Shown here in pieces: positions 46,325 to 54,551 of a stretch of 64,000 nucleotides of DNA (positions within the stretch are counted from its first letter, which is position 1; each line of letters starts with the position of its first letter). Source of the stretch: an uncultured Flavobacteriaceae bacterium. GTDB taxonomy: Bacteria; Bacteroidota; Bacteroidia; Flavobacteriales; Flavobacteriaceae. Location: the NCBI GenBank assembly GCA_937929935.1, contig CALFUL010000014.1, positions 62,001 through 126,000 on the forward strand, read 5' to 3'. The translations under genes were made by a program, and so were the position numbers. Below the pieces are notes generated by a model. That model searched no databases, was not told the DNA's origin, and worked only from the letters and a program-made list of their open reading frames with translations.

Positions 46325-47557
46325 TTATTCTTCTAATTCTGCTTTTAAGATTCTTACAACCTCAGTTATTGTTTCCTCTTCTAAATCGGTACGCTTTATC
46401 AAATCTTCAACATCTTGTTCAAGTACACTTCTGGCAGTATCCATTCCAATTTTCTTGAACTCTTCAATAATCCATGCATCAATTTCATCAGAGAATTCAG
46501 TTAATTCTACATCTTCTTCTACCCCTTCTCTGAATACATCTATTTCATATCCGGTCAATTGACCTGCTAATCTGATATTGTGACCTCCACGACCAATTGC
46601 CTTTGAAACTTCTTCTGGTTTCAAATAAACCTGTGCCGTCATTTTTTCATCATTCAATTTCACTGAAGTAACTCTTGCAGGACTCAATGCTCTTGTAACC
46701 ATTAATTGCGGATTACTCGTCCAGTTAATTACATCAATATTTTCATTACCCAATTCACGAACAATACCGTGAATACGTGAACCTTTCATACCCACACAAG
46801 CCCCTACAGGATCAATACGATCATCATATGAATCAACAGCCACTTTGGCTTTTTCTCCGGGAATACGAACTGCTTTTTTAACGCTAATTAAACCGTCAAA
46901 TACTTCAGGTATTTCTTGAAAGAACAATTGCTCTAAAAACTTAGGCGAGCTTCTTGACATGATAATCGAAGGCTTATTACCTTTCAATTCAACACTTTCA
47001 ATAATACCTCTAACATTATCTCCTTTTCTGAAAAAGTCAGAAGGAATTTGGCGGTCTTTGGGTAAAATAATTTCATTGCCTTCATCATCTAATAAAATGA
47101 TGGCTTTATGTCTTATATGATGTACTTCAGCGGTGTAAATTTCGCCTTCTAGATCTTTAAACTGCTTATAAATAGTGGTATTGTCATGTTCATGAATTTT
47201 AGAAATAAGATTTTGACGAAGTGCCAAAATTGCTCTTCTTCCTAAATCCATCAATTTTACCTCTTCAGATACATCTTCACCCACTTCAAAATCAGGTTCA
47301 ATTTTTCGCGCCTCTGAAAGCGAAATTTCTTCGTTAGGCTCTTCTACTTCACCATCTTCTACAACAATTCGGTTTCTCCAAATTTCTAAATCGCCTTTAT
47401 CTGGGTTAATAATAATATCAAAATTATCATCAGATCCAAATTTCTTTTTTAGCGCATTTCTAAAAACGTCTTCCAAAATCGCCATCAATGTTACTCTATC
47501 AATGAACTTATCATCTTTGAATTCAGAGAATGATTCGATTAATGCAATGTTTTCCAT
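46325..47557 (-). CDS. nusA: Transcription termination/antitermination protein NusA
   Basis: A 410-residue protein with the N-terminal RNA-polymerase-binding domain (1-130), an S1 domain (about 130-200) and two KH domains (about 220-345, with VGACVGMKGSRI and KAIGRGGHNIRLA). It lacks the C-terminal acidic repeats of E. coli NusA. It controls pausing, termination and antitermination. It is between rimP (13 nt) and infB (53 nt), the classic order. Confidence 0.97.
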   Translation of the reverse strand: MENIALIESFSEFKDDKFIDRVTLMAILEDVFRNALKKKFGSDDNFDIIINPDKGDLEIWRNRIVVEDGEVEEPNEEISLSEARKIEPDFEVGEDVSEEVKLMDLGRRAILALRQNLISKIHEHDNTTIYKQFKDLEGEIYTAEVHHIRHKAIILLDDEGNEIILPKDRQIPSDFFRKGDNVRGIIESVELKGNKPSIIMSRSSPKFLEQLFFQEIPEVFDGLISVKKAVRIPGEKAKVAVDSYDDRIDPVGACVGMKGSRIHGIVRELGNENIDVINWTSNPQLMVTRALSPARVTSVKLNDEKMTAQVYLKPEEVSKAIGRGGHNIRLAGQLTGYEIDVFREGVEEDVELTEFSDEIDAWIIEEFKKIGMDTARSVLEQDVEDLIKRTDLEEETITEVVRILKAELEE

Positions 47558-47570
47558 GAGTTTGTTACCG

Positions 47571-48032
47571 TTAAAATTTTAATATAACTTTTGCTTCTTT
47601 GATTTCAGAAAAATCAATCTCTTGTTTTTTCTGAACTGTCACTTTACCTTTTCCTATAGGTTTAGGTTCACGTGCTTTCCATTCTAAAACAATTCCGTTT
47701 TCTGAGGCATCTGTTAGGTTACCTTCAAACGTATCGTTTTCTGTTCTTACTTTCAATTTTCTTCCTAAATTTTTCTTGTATTGCCTTGGTAAACTCATTG
47801 GTGCTGCTGCACCTGCTGAGGCTACCTCTAAAGAAAAATCTTCTTCTTCACGATCAAGATTATGCTCAATTGCACGACTTATTTTCATGCAATCTTGAAC
47901 GGTTACTCCGTCATCGCCATCAATAATAACCTTGATACTATTGTCTAATGACATTGAAAATTCAATTAAAAATAAAGACTTATCTTCTTCTAAAGCCCCA
48001 TTCAACAATGTCATTACTTTATTCTTCAACAT
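47571..48032 (-). CDS. rimP: Ribosome maturation factor RimP
   Basis: A 153-residue 30S maturation factor with the two RimP domains: FLIEFSMSLDNSIKVIIDGDDGV (N-terminal part, quoted in short: IKVIIDGDDGVT) and the SM-like C-terminal part with LPRQYKKNLGRKLKV. It starts the rimP-nusA-infB operon. The leader between its promoter (48101-48130) and its start contains a terminator-like hairpin. The start at 48032 is the first ATG; a second ATG six codons later is also possible. Confidence 0.94.
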   Translation of the reverse strand: MLKNKVMTLLNGALEEDKSLFLIEFSMSLDNSIKVIIDGDDGVTVQDCMKISRAIEHNLDREEEDFSLEVASAGAAAPMSLPRQYKKNLGRKLKVRTENDTFEGNLTDASENGIVLEWKAREPKPIGKGKVTVQKKQEIDFSEIKEAKVILKF

Positions 48033-48044
48033 AAGTATAGGAAT

Positions 48045-48073
48045 AAAAAAAGAGGACTTAAAAAGGTCCCCTC
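48045..48073 (-). promoter_or_regulatory. Terminator-like hairpin in the rimP-nusA-infB leader (candidate attenuator)
   Basis: On the minus strand GAGGGGAC, an 8-nt loop and GTCCTCTT form an 8-bp stem (two G-U pairs) directly followed by a run of seven T, then 12 nt to the rimP ATG. It lies downstream of the strong promoter at 48101-48130 and no minus-strand gene ends here, so it seems placed to stop transcription of this very operon. A regulatory role (attenuation, perhaps by NusA) is inferred. Confidence 0.6.
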
Positions 48074-48100
48074 ATGAATAATTCTATCCGTTCAGTGACG

Positions 48101-48130
48101 CAAATATATAAATTTTATTGAATTTGACAA
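48101..48130 (-). promoter_or_regulatory. Promoter of rimP-nusA-infB
   Basis: On the minus strand TTG (48130-48128), 19 nt, TATATTTG (48108-48101): a close match to the Bacteroidota consensus. It is 68 nt before rimP and gives a leader that contains the hairpin described above. Confidence 0.7.
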
Positions 48131-48266
48131 GAAGTTTTAGGCATGTATTTTATATCAAAACCTCCTTTTTAAGCTGAAAAATGCGAGTTGAATCAAAATA
48201 AATTGCTTCCTAAATAAAAAACCGAACACGAATTCTTATTTTTAGAAATCTAAAATCAACCTAACT

Positions 48267-49613
48267 ATGGAAATTTTTTCCTCATACAATCTAATTATTG
48301 CCGCTTCAATTATTGTAGTGTTATCCTTCTGGTTCAACGGCATATCTAAAAAAACGAATATTCCATCAGTATTAATGCTTATTGTACTCGGTGTTGTAAT
48401 TAAGTTGGCGCTAGACTTATTCGCGCCAAGTGTGCCTGATTTTGGCGGATCCCTAGAAATTTTAGGCACGGTTGGTTTGATTATGATTGTACTTGAAGCA
48501 GCACTTGAGCTTGAATTGAAACGCGACAAAATAATTCCGATTTTTAAATCAATGGCCATCGCTTTAATAGGCTTACTCGCTTCAACTTATGTGGCTGCTC
48601 TAATTCTGAATTATTTCATTGAAGGCATGAGCATGCAATCTGCCTGGCTGTATGCCACCCCATTATCTATATTGTCAAGCGCCATTATTATACCTAGTGT
48701 TGGCGGATTAATAGATTCAAAAAGAGAGTTTCATATATATGAAAGCACCTTCTCTGATATCTTTGGTATCATGTTATTTTACTTCTTAGCAGGTGACTTA
48801 AACCCAGAAGAAAGTGGTGGGTTTGTTGGTTTTTCAATTAATCTAGGTATTACAATTGCCATTGCTATAATAGCTAGTTACGCGATTATATTAGTTTTTC
48901 AACGTATAAAAAGTCAAGCTAAACTTTTTCTTTTAATCGCAGTACTCTTACTATTATACGCTATCGGCAAAAAAATGCATCTTTCTTCTTTAATTATCAT
49001 ATTGATTTTTGGTTTAATTGTGAAAAACATCAACCTTTTCTTTCCGGGCAAAACAAAAGTTTTCTTGGCTGAAGAGCGCATACATCAATTGTATCATGAA
49101 CTACACATTATTACCCTAGAGACCGCTTTTGTAGTGCGAACTTTCTTTTTTGTAATCTTCGGACTTACCATTGTGTTGTCTTCACTTTTAAGTTTAAATG
49201 TAGCCTTAGTCAGTATCTTGATCATTGCGTCAATTTATGTGATACGTTGGGTAATATTGCGCGTCTTTGTAGGAAGCGATATTCAACCACAGCTCTTCAT
49301 TGCTCCAAGGGGTTTGATTACTGTACTGCTTTTTTATGCGATACCAAAACAAGCTGAAGTAGCTGAATTTGATTCTGGTATTTTGCTGTTTGTCATCATC
49401 TTAACAAGCCTAATAATGACATGGGCCATGATAAAAGACAAAAAGAAAATGGGTACCATGCTTGATGAAATTGATGAAGAAGTTTTAGCAAGAAACGAAG
49501 CTGAAGATGCTTTGAATGAAGCTAAATCAAATCAGGAATCAACAAATGCAGCTGAATCAAATACTACTAATTTAGATTGGGGGAATTCAAACAAAGGTCT
49601 AAGTGATCATTAA
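48267..49613 (+). CDS. Cation:proton antiporter, CPA1 (NhaP-like) family
   Basis: A 448-residue membrane protein with 12-13 helices and a C-terminal acidic tail (about 395-448). It has the family layout with LGTVGLIMIVLEAALELE near 70-88 and a later charged helix pair; it would exchange Na+ or K+ for H+ across the inner membrane. The next gene begins right after its stop codon, so the two are coupled. Which cation it prefers cannot be told. Confidence 0.87.
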   Translation: MEIFSSYNLIIAASIIVVLSFWFNGISKKTNIPSVLMLIVLGVVIKLALDLFAPSVPDFGGSLEILGTVGLIMIVLEAALELELKRDKIIPIFKSMAIALIGLLASTYVAALILNYFIEGMSMQSAWLYATPLSILSSAIIIPSVGGLIDSKREFHIYESTFSDIFGIMLFYFLAGDLNPEESGGFVGFSINLGITIAIAIIASYAIILVFQRIKSQAKLFLLIAVLLLLYAIGKKMHLSSLIIILIFGLIVKNINLFFPGKTKVFLAEERIHQLYHELHIITLETAFVVRTFFFVIFGLTIVLSSLLSLNVALVSILIIASIYVIRWVILRVFVGSDIQPQLFIAPRGLITVLLFYAIPKQAEVAEFDSGILLFVIILTSLIMTWAMIKDKKKMGTMLDEIDEEVLARNEAEDALNEAKSNQESTNAAESNTTNLDWGNSNKGLSDH

Positions 49614-50045
49614 ATGAATAATAAAGATCTACTTTCATTTCTAAACAGAATTGATGCTTTGTCTGAAAAGCATAAACCATTGTTTGGAACGCTTAATGTA
49701 AATCAAATGATTTGTCATTGTGCGGACTTCTTTAGATTAGCAAAAGGAGAAAAGCTTGCTGAAGAGTATGGAAAACTTAGCGCTGAAGAAGTAACCAAAA
49801 TGGTGGAGGAAGGAAAAACAGCACCTTCTCCAAAAGGCTTTAATCAAGTAGCTGGTGATGGTACAAAGCCAACAACAATTGAAAACGATAAAAAAATATT
49901 AAAACAATACCTTTTAGAATTTTCCAATTTTCCAGTAAATTATCTTTTTGCTAAACATCCTTATTTTGGAGAAATGGATTCAGAAAGATGGAATGGCCTA
50001 GCAGAATATCATTTAAATCATCACTTGACCCAGTTTGGTGTATAA
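49614..50045 (+). CDS. DUF1569/DinB-like protein
   Basis: A 143-residue soluble helical protein. Its metal-site histidines, NQMICHCADFF (His near 40) and the C-terminal EYHLNHHLTQFGV, match the DinB/YfiT-like DUF1569 family, four-helix bundles that often bind Ni2+ or Zn2+. Function is unknown; some relatives are thiol-dependent transferases. The start codon directly follows the antiporter stop codon. Confidence 0.8.
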   Translation: MNNKDLLSFLNRIDALSEKHKPLFGTLNVNQMICHCADFFRLAKGEKLAEEYGKLSAEEVTKMVEEGKTAPSPKGFNQVAGDGTKPTTIENDKKILKQYLLEFSNFPVNYLFAKHPYFGEMDSERWNGLAEYHLNHHLTQFGV

Positions 50046-50092
50046 GGTTTAATTAAGTACTTTCAAAAAATCGAAATACTAACCCCTTTACT

Positions 50093-50317
50093 ATGAAACT
50101 GAATTTATTGTCATGTGATGCTATTAGACCTGATCGTAGAGCAATAGCTGCGTGTATTACAGAAATCTCGTCACAGGCAAATCAATCACTTTCAAATGAA
50201 CTTACCGCGATTCTCTTAGATGGCGATGCTATTGATATTGAAGTAGAAGATAAAAACACTGCCACTGCACTCAGAGCTTTACGAAAACTGAGTATTGATT
50301 ATGAAATTGTAGAATAA
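50093..50317 (+). CDS. Small protein of unknown function (74 residues)
   Basis: A 74-residue soluble protein with no signal or helix for membrane insertion. It has an N-terminal strand (MKLNLLSC), a helix with basic residues (IRPDRRAIAACITEIS), then an acidic strand-helix-strand end (AIDIEVEDKNTATALRALRKLSIDYEIVE, cut: NTATALRALRKL). The pattern suggests a small alpha/beta fold. I do not recognise a family. It follows the DinB-like gene by 47 nt on the same strand; ordinary codon use supports it as a gene. Confidence 0.55.
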   Translation: MKLNLLSCDAIRPDRRAIAACITEISSQANQSLSNELTAILLDGDAIDIEVEDKNTATALRALRKLSIDYEIVE

Positions 50318-50424
50318 CAAAAAACTCATCTTTAAACTAATATTTTTATTCTTTGTTAACCCACATAGCCTCACTTCTACTACGCTCTGCGCAGACTTAT
50401 CTTCATAACATATCAGAGAAAAGA

Positions 50425-50454
50425 AAATCCTAACATCAAATGATGTTAGGATTT
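50425..50454 (-). terminator. Terminator of tRNA-Gln
   Basis: A perfect 13-bp stem (AAATCCTAACATC / GATGTTAGGATTT) with a 4-nt loop lies 11 nt beyond the tRNA 3' end, followed by TTTTCTTTTC on the minus strand. Confidence 0.85.
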
Positions 50455-50465
50455 CGATAATTATG

Positions 50466-50537
50466 TTGGCCCACAAGGACTCGAACCTTGAATGTCGGTA
50501 CCAAAAACCGGTGTGTTACCAATTACACCATGGGCCA
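50466..50537 (-). tRNA. tRNA-Gln (anticodon TTG)
   Basis: The minus strand folds into a cloverleaf: acceptor TGGCCCA/TGGGCCA, D-arm with AATTGGTAA, anticodon loop TTTTGGT with anticodon TTG (reads CAA), and T-arm GGTTCGAGTCC. The CCA end is not encoded. It has an exact promoter 62 nt upstream and a strong terminator downstream, so it is transcribed alone. Confidence 0.95.
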
Positions 50538-50598
50538 ATCTCTAGAAGCTAAAACACTGAAATTAATTCAGCGTATACAAGTTCAGCTTTCGAGCGTG

Positions 50599-50629
50599 CA
50601 AATTTAATACAAACTTTGGTTTGCGCAAA
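50599..50629 (-). promoter_or_regulatory. Promoter of tRNA-Gln
   Basis: On the minus strand TTTG (50629-50626), 19 nt, TAAATTTG (50606-50599): exact Bacteroidota consensus. The remaining region to 50777 holds no clear gene, only a short pyrimidine/purine inverted stretch at 50665-50687. Confidence 0.75.
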
Positions 50630-50777
50630 CATTTTTTCAATACAAATATTTAAGAATGCACTCGCCACCCTTTAGAGGGGGCTAGAGAGATGACTTTTAC
50701 CTGTTAAAGGTTATTAAATATCTGTACGCATATCTATATTTATTCCTAAATTCGCTCATCGGTTAACAATTCACTAC

Positions 50778-53700
50778 ATGTTTTCAAAAAATTTCGAAAA
50801 ATGGGACTCCATCTTAGGATGGGTCGTTTTTTTTATTGCCTTAGTAACGTACTTCATAACAGTAGAACCCACAAGTAGTTTTTGGGATGCAGGCGAATAC
50901 ATTGCTACATCTTCAAAATTACAAGTTGGCCACCCGCCAGGAGCTCCTTTATTACAAATGATAGGTGCATTTTTTGCCATGTTCGCCTTTGCTGACGATC
51001 AAGTTGCACGAATGGTCAATTTTGTTTCTGGTGCTTCAAGTGCCTTTACCATTCTTTTCATGTTTTGGACGATTACAAACCTTACCCGAAAACTAATTTC
51101 AAAAGCAGAACCATTAACAAACAGTAAAGCAATTGCTGTTTTAGGTAGTGGCTTAGTGGGTAGTCTTGCTTTTACCTATTCTGATAGTTTCTGGTTCAAC
51201 GCCGTTGAAACTGAAGTGTATTCAATGGCAAGTATGATTATGGCTTTGCTTCTTTGGATGGGACTTAAATGGACAGACAGTCTTGATAACACTCGTGGTA
51301 ATCGATGGCTGATTTTAATTTCATTTGTAGTTGGTTTAACCTTTGGTATTCAATTTATGGGCTTTTTAGCCATACCGTCAATTGGCTTACTTTACTACTT
51401 TAAAACCTACAAAGAAACTACAGTTTCAAACTTTTTAATCGCTAATGTGGCAGTGATTGCTGTGTTAATGTTGGTGTACAAGTTCTCATTAACCTATGTA
51501 TTGCAACTCTTTGGCTGGGGCGAGGTATTTTTTGTGAATAATGTGGGCTTACCATTCAATTCAGGATCCATTATTATAGGCCTTTTATTCATTGCAAGTT
51601 TTTACTTCGGACTCAGTTATACTAGAAAAAACAATTATCTAACAGCAAATACCATTGTGCTCTGTATGATGTTTTTATTCTTAGGTTTTTCTTCATGGAT
51701 CATGTTACCTATACGTGCCAATGCGCAAGTGGTCATCAATGAAAACAACCCAGAAGATGCAAGAGCGCTCTTAGCATATTACAATCGTGAGCAATACCCA
51801 GGCGTTGACAGCCCTGTTTACGGCGCTTATTATTCTGATTTGTTTGCTCCTCAAGGCAAAAACAAAGATGACAAGCCCAAGTATGAGCGTGATGAAGAAC
51901 TAGGCAAATATGTCATTGTCAATTATTACAAAGATGCTACACCAAGTGCACATGAAGATCATGTAGGGCTACTACCGCGTATGTGGAGCACACAACATGC
52001 TGAAAATTACATGAAGTATTACGGCAGGTTAAAATTGAAAATGAAAAAGCGTAATTCAGAACTTCAAGAAACTTTAGAAAAAGTAGATGAAGCCTATGAA
52101 AGTGGCGATTTAGATGAGGCTGATTATATCAATTTTATCAAAAGAATTAATGAAGATGAAGACTATGTTGAAGTGCTACCACCTACATTGTGGGACAACA
52201 TTGTTTACATGGTTGATTTTCAATTTGGATACATGTACTGGCGTTATTTTATGTGGAATTTTACAGGAAGACAAAATGATGTTCAGGGCAGAATGAACAA
52301 TAACGGAAATTGGATTAGTGGTATCAATTTTATTGACAGTATACGCCTAGGTAGTCAAGATAATTTACCTAGTGATGTTGAAAATAACAAAGGTCGAAAC
52401 ACCTATTACTTCTTACCATTACTCTTAGGTATCATTGGTTTGGTCTTTCAAATTTCTAAAAACCCCAAGCAGTTTTGGGTGCTTTTAGTGTTCTTTCTTT
52501 TTACAGGTCTCGCTATTCAGTTTTATACAAATCCGTATATATTTCAACCCCGTGAACGCGACTATTCTTTAGTAGGTTCTTTCTATATTTTTGCACTTTG
52601 GATTGGCCTAGGTGTTTATGGCATATTTGATGGTTTACAGAAACTAATTACGCCTAAAATTTTAGCGCCAGCAATTACCATTGTTTGCTTACTTGCAGTA
52701 CCTGCATTGATGGGCTTTCAAAATTGGGATGACCATGATCGATCAAATCGTTTTACAGCAAAGTCTACCGCAAAAGCCTATTTAGACTCCTGCCAAAAAG
52801 ATACCGGTGCTATTTTGTTTACCATTGGTGACAATGACACTTTTCCGCTTTGGTATACTCAAGAAGTTGAAAATTATCGAACTGATGTGCGTGTAGTATG
52901 TACCAGTCTTTTTGAGACTGATTGGTACATAGACCAAATGAAGCGCCAAGCATACTCTAGTGAACCTATACCCTCGCAAATAGAACACAAGAAATACCGC
53001 TGGGGATCACGTGATATTTTATACCACCAAAATGCTGATGGTTTATTCAATAGAGCTGTTTCAAAAAGTAGATGGAGCATACAAGATTTCATTAATTGGA
53101 TCGATGATGACAAGCCCGAGACCAAACTGAAATACTACTTTCAAAAAGCAGGTGTTGACCCTAATGCATATTCAGAAAATGTTCAAAATATTGTGTATTA
53201 TCCGACCACTCATTTGAGAATTCCTGTAAACAAAGAGAATGTATTAAAAACCGGATTGGTAAAAGAGAAAGATGCCGATTTAATTGTTGACTACATTGAT
53301 ATTGATTTGCCATCAAGTGCTATTACTAAGAAAAGCATGATGATGCTTGATATTTTAGCTAATAATGACTGGGAGCGTCCTATTTACTTTTCAGGCGGTA
53401 GTTTTGATGACGCTGAATTTATATGGATGAAAGATTACCTGCAATTAGATGGTTTGGTATACAAATTAGTTCCTATTAAAACAGAAAGAGAAAGCGGTTT
53501 TGAAATGGGACGCATTGATACCGATTTAATGTATGACATTGTTAAAAGTTGGGATTGGGGTAATTCAAGTGACACAAGTATCTATCATGATACGCAAACA
53601 AGAATTCAAGCCGTTACTTATAGAAGTAACCTTGCTCGTTTAACTGAAAAACTAATTGAAGAAAATAAAATAGAAAAGGCAAAAGAAATAATTGAAGTCG

Positions 53701-54158
53701 CCTTAACCAATATGCCAATTGATGAATTTGGTTTTTATTCTCTTGTTGAACCTTATATTGATGGATATTATCAAGTTGGTGAAACCACAAAAGCACGTGA
53801 ATTATACCTTCGTTTACGAACCAAGTACCATGAAAATTTAGATTACTACAATGACTTACCTATTGAAGAAAAAGTTAGTCAAGGACAAAATATCTTAAGT
53901 GATATGGAATCTTACAATCGTATTGTTGATATTTTAGTCATCAATAAAGATCGTGAATGGGCTGAAAAAGAAACGCTCATTTTTAATGAGTATTTTGATA
54001 AATTTTACGGTGACCAGTTTGAAAACCCTAGAGATATTCCGTTAGAATCTGACCCAGACTTGAATGACGTTTTACCACTAAATGATAGCATAGAATTAGA
54101 TACCACTAACAATGCGGCTGACATCTCTGAAGTTGTGCCAGACAGTACTGCTAACTAA
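50778..54158 (+). CDS. DUF2723 membrane protein, glycosyltransferase-like
   Basis: An 1126-residue protein. The first half has about 12 helices in the GT-C style and the DUF2723 signature near the start: WDAGEYIATSSKLQVGHPPG with the acidic residues typical of GT-C active sites; the cytoplasm/periplasm loops are short. After residue about 640 comes a large soluble part with GDNDTFPLWYTQEVE and a helical C-terminal repeat region (about 930-1060). The animal homologue TMEM260 is a protein O-mannosyltransferase, which suggests a protein O-glycosyltransferase role at the periplasmic face. Flavobacteria have general protein O-glycosylation, so this is plausible but unproven here. Confidence 0.85.
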   Translation: MFSKNFEKWDSILGWVVFFIALVTYFITVEPTSSFWDAGEYIATSSKLQVGHPPGAPLLQMIGAFFAMFAFADDQVARMVNFVSGASSAFTILFMFWTITNLTRKLISKAEPLTNSKAIAVLGSGLVGSLAFTYSDSFWFNAVETEVYSMASMIMALLLWMGLKWTDSLDNTRGNRWLILISFVVGLTFGIQFMGFLAIPSIGLLYYFKTYKETTVSNFLIANVAVIAVLMLVYKFSLTYVLQLFGWGEVFFVNNVGLPFNSGSIIIGLLFIASFYFGLSYTRKNNYLTANTIVLCMMFLFLGFSSWIMLPIRANAQVVINENNPEDARALLAYYNREQYPGVDSPVYGAYYSDLFAPQGKNKDDKPKYERDEELGKYVIVNYYKDATPSAHEDHVGLLPRMWSTQHAENYMKYYGRLKLKMKKRNSELQETLEKVDEAYESGDLDEADYINFIKRINEDEDYVEVLPPTLWDNIVYMVDFQFGYMYWRYFMWNFTGRQNDVQGRMNNNGNWISGINFIDSIRLGSQDNLPSDVENNKGRNTYYFLPLLLGIIGLVFQISKNPKQFWVLLVFFLFTGLAIQFYTNPYIFQPRERDYSLVGSFYIFALWIGLGVYGIFDGLQKLITPKILAPAITIVCLLAVPALMGFQNWDDHDRSNRFTAKSTAKAYLDSCQKDTGAILFTIGDNDTFPLWYTQEVENYRTDVRVVCTSLFETDWYIDQMKRQAYSSEPIPSQIEHKKYRWGSRDILYHQNADGLFNRAVSKSRWSIQDFINWIDDDKPETKLKYYFQKAGVDPNAYSENVQNIVYYPTTHLRIPVNKENVLKTGLVKEKDADLIVDYIDIDLPSSAITKKSMMMLDILANNDWERPIYFSGGSFDDAEFIWMKDYLQLDGLVYKLVPIKTERESGFEMGRIDTDLMYDIVKSWDWGNSSDTSIYHDTQTRIQAVTYRSNLARLTEKLIEENKIEKAKEIIEVALTNMPIDEFGFYSLVEPYIDGYYQVGETTKARELYLRLRTKYHENLDYYNDLPIEEKVSQGQNILSDMESYNRIVDILVINKDREWAEKETLIFNEYFDKFYGDQFENPRDIPLESDPDLNDVLPLNDSIELDTTNNAADISEVVPDSTAN

Positions 54159-54166
54159 AGAAAATT

Positions 54167-54469
54167 CTAAACGTACTCGTTTAAAATACCAATAAGCGTA
54201 TTTGCATCTTGTTCGCCACTTTGGCGCCATACCATTTCGCCTTTTTTGTAGATCATCAGCGTAGGTAAACCTTTAACACGAAGGGCTTGAGATAGTTCTT
54301 TATTTTTATCAACATCAATTTTAATCACCTTACCCTTATCACCTAGAGCGGCTGCAACATCACGAAGAACCGGATGCATTGCTGTTGATTGATCATTCCA
54401 TTCTGCATAGAAATCTAACAAAACCGGTACTTTCAAATCAATAAGTTCACCAAATTTCGACATACTCAA
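54167..54469 (-). CDS. Thioredoxin-like protein without the redox cysteines
   Basis: A 100-residue single thioredoxin fold. Where thioredoxin has WCGPC it has WNDQS (Trp24-Ser28), and it has no cysteine at all; the cis-proline loop is kept (KGLPTLMIYKKG) as is the buried aspartate region (LLDFYAEW). It therefore cannot act as a disulfide reductase and may be a binding or chaperone module. The start could also be two codons later. A TACATTTG -7 box lies 17 nt upstream. It converges with the DUF2723 gene (8 nt apart). Confidence 0.85.
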   Translation of the reverse strand: MSMSKFGELIDLKVPVLLDFYAEWNDQSTAMHPVLRDVAAALGDKGKVIKIDVDKNKELSQALRVKGLPTLMIYKKGEMVWRQSGEQDANTLIGILNEYV

Positions 54470-54485
54470 TTAAGTAATTTAAGTC

Positions 54486-54493
54486 CAAATGTA
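54486..54493 (-). promoter_or_regulatory. -7 box of the thioredoxin-like gene
   Basis: TACATTTG on the minus strand fits TAnnTTTG, 16 nt before the start codon; no -33 TTTG at 19 nt. Confidence 0.4.
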
Positions 54494-54551
54494 ATAAAAA
54501 TTGTTAAATCTAAAATAGAAACAGCCGTTTTATGGGCCACTATAACCAATT

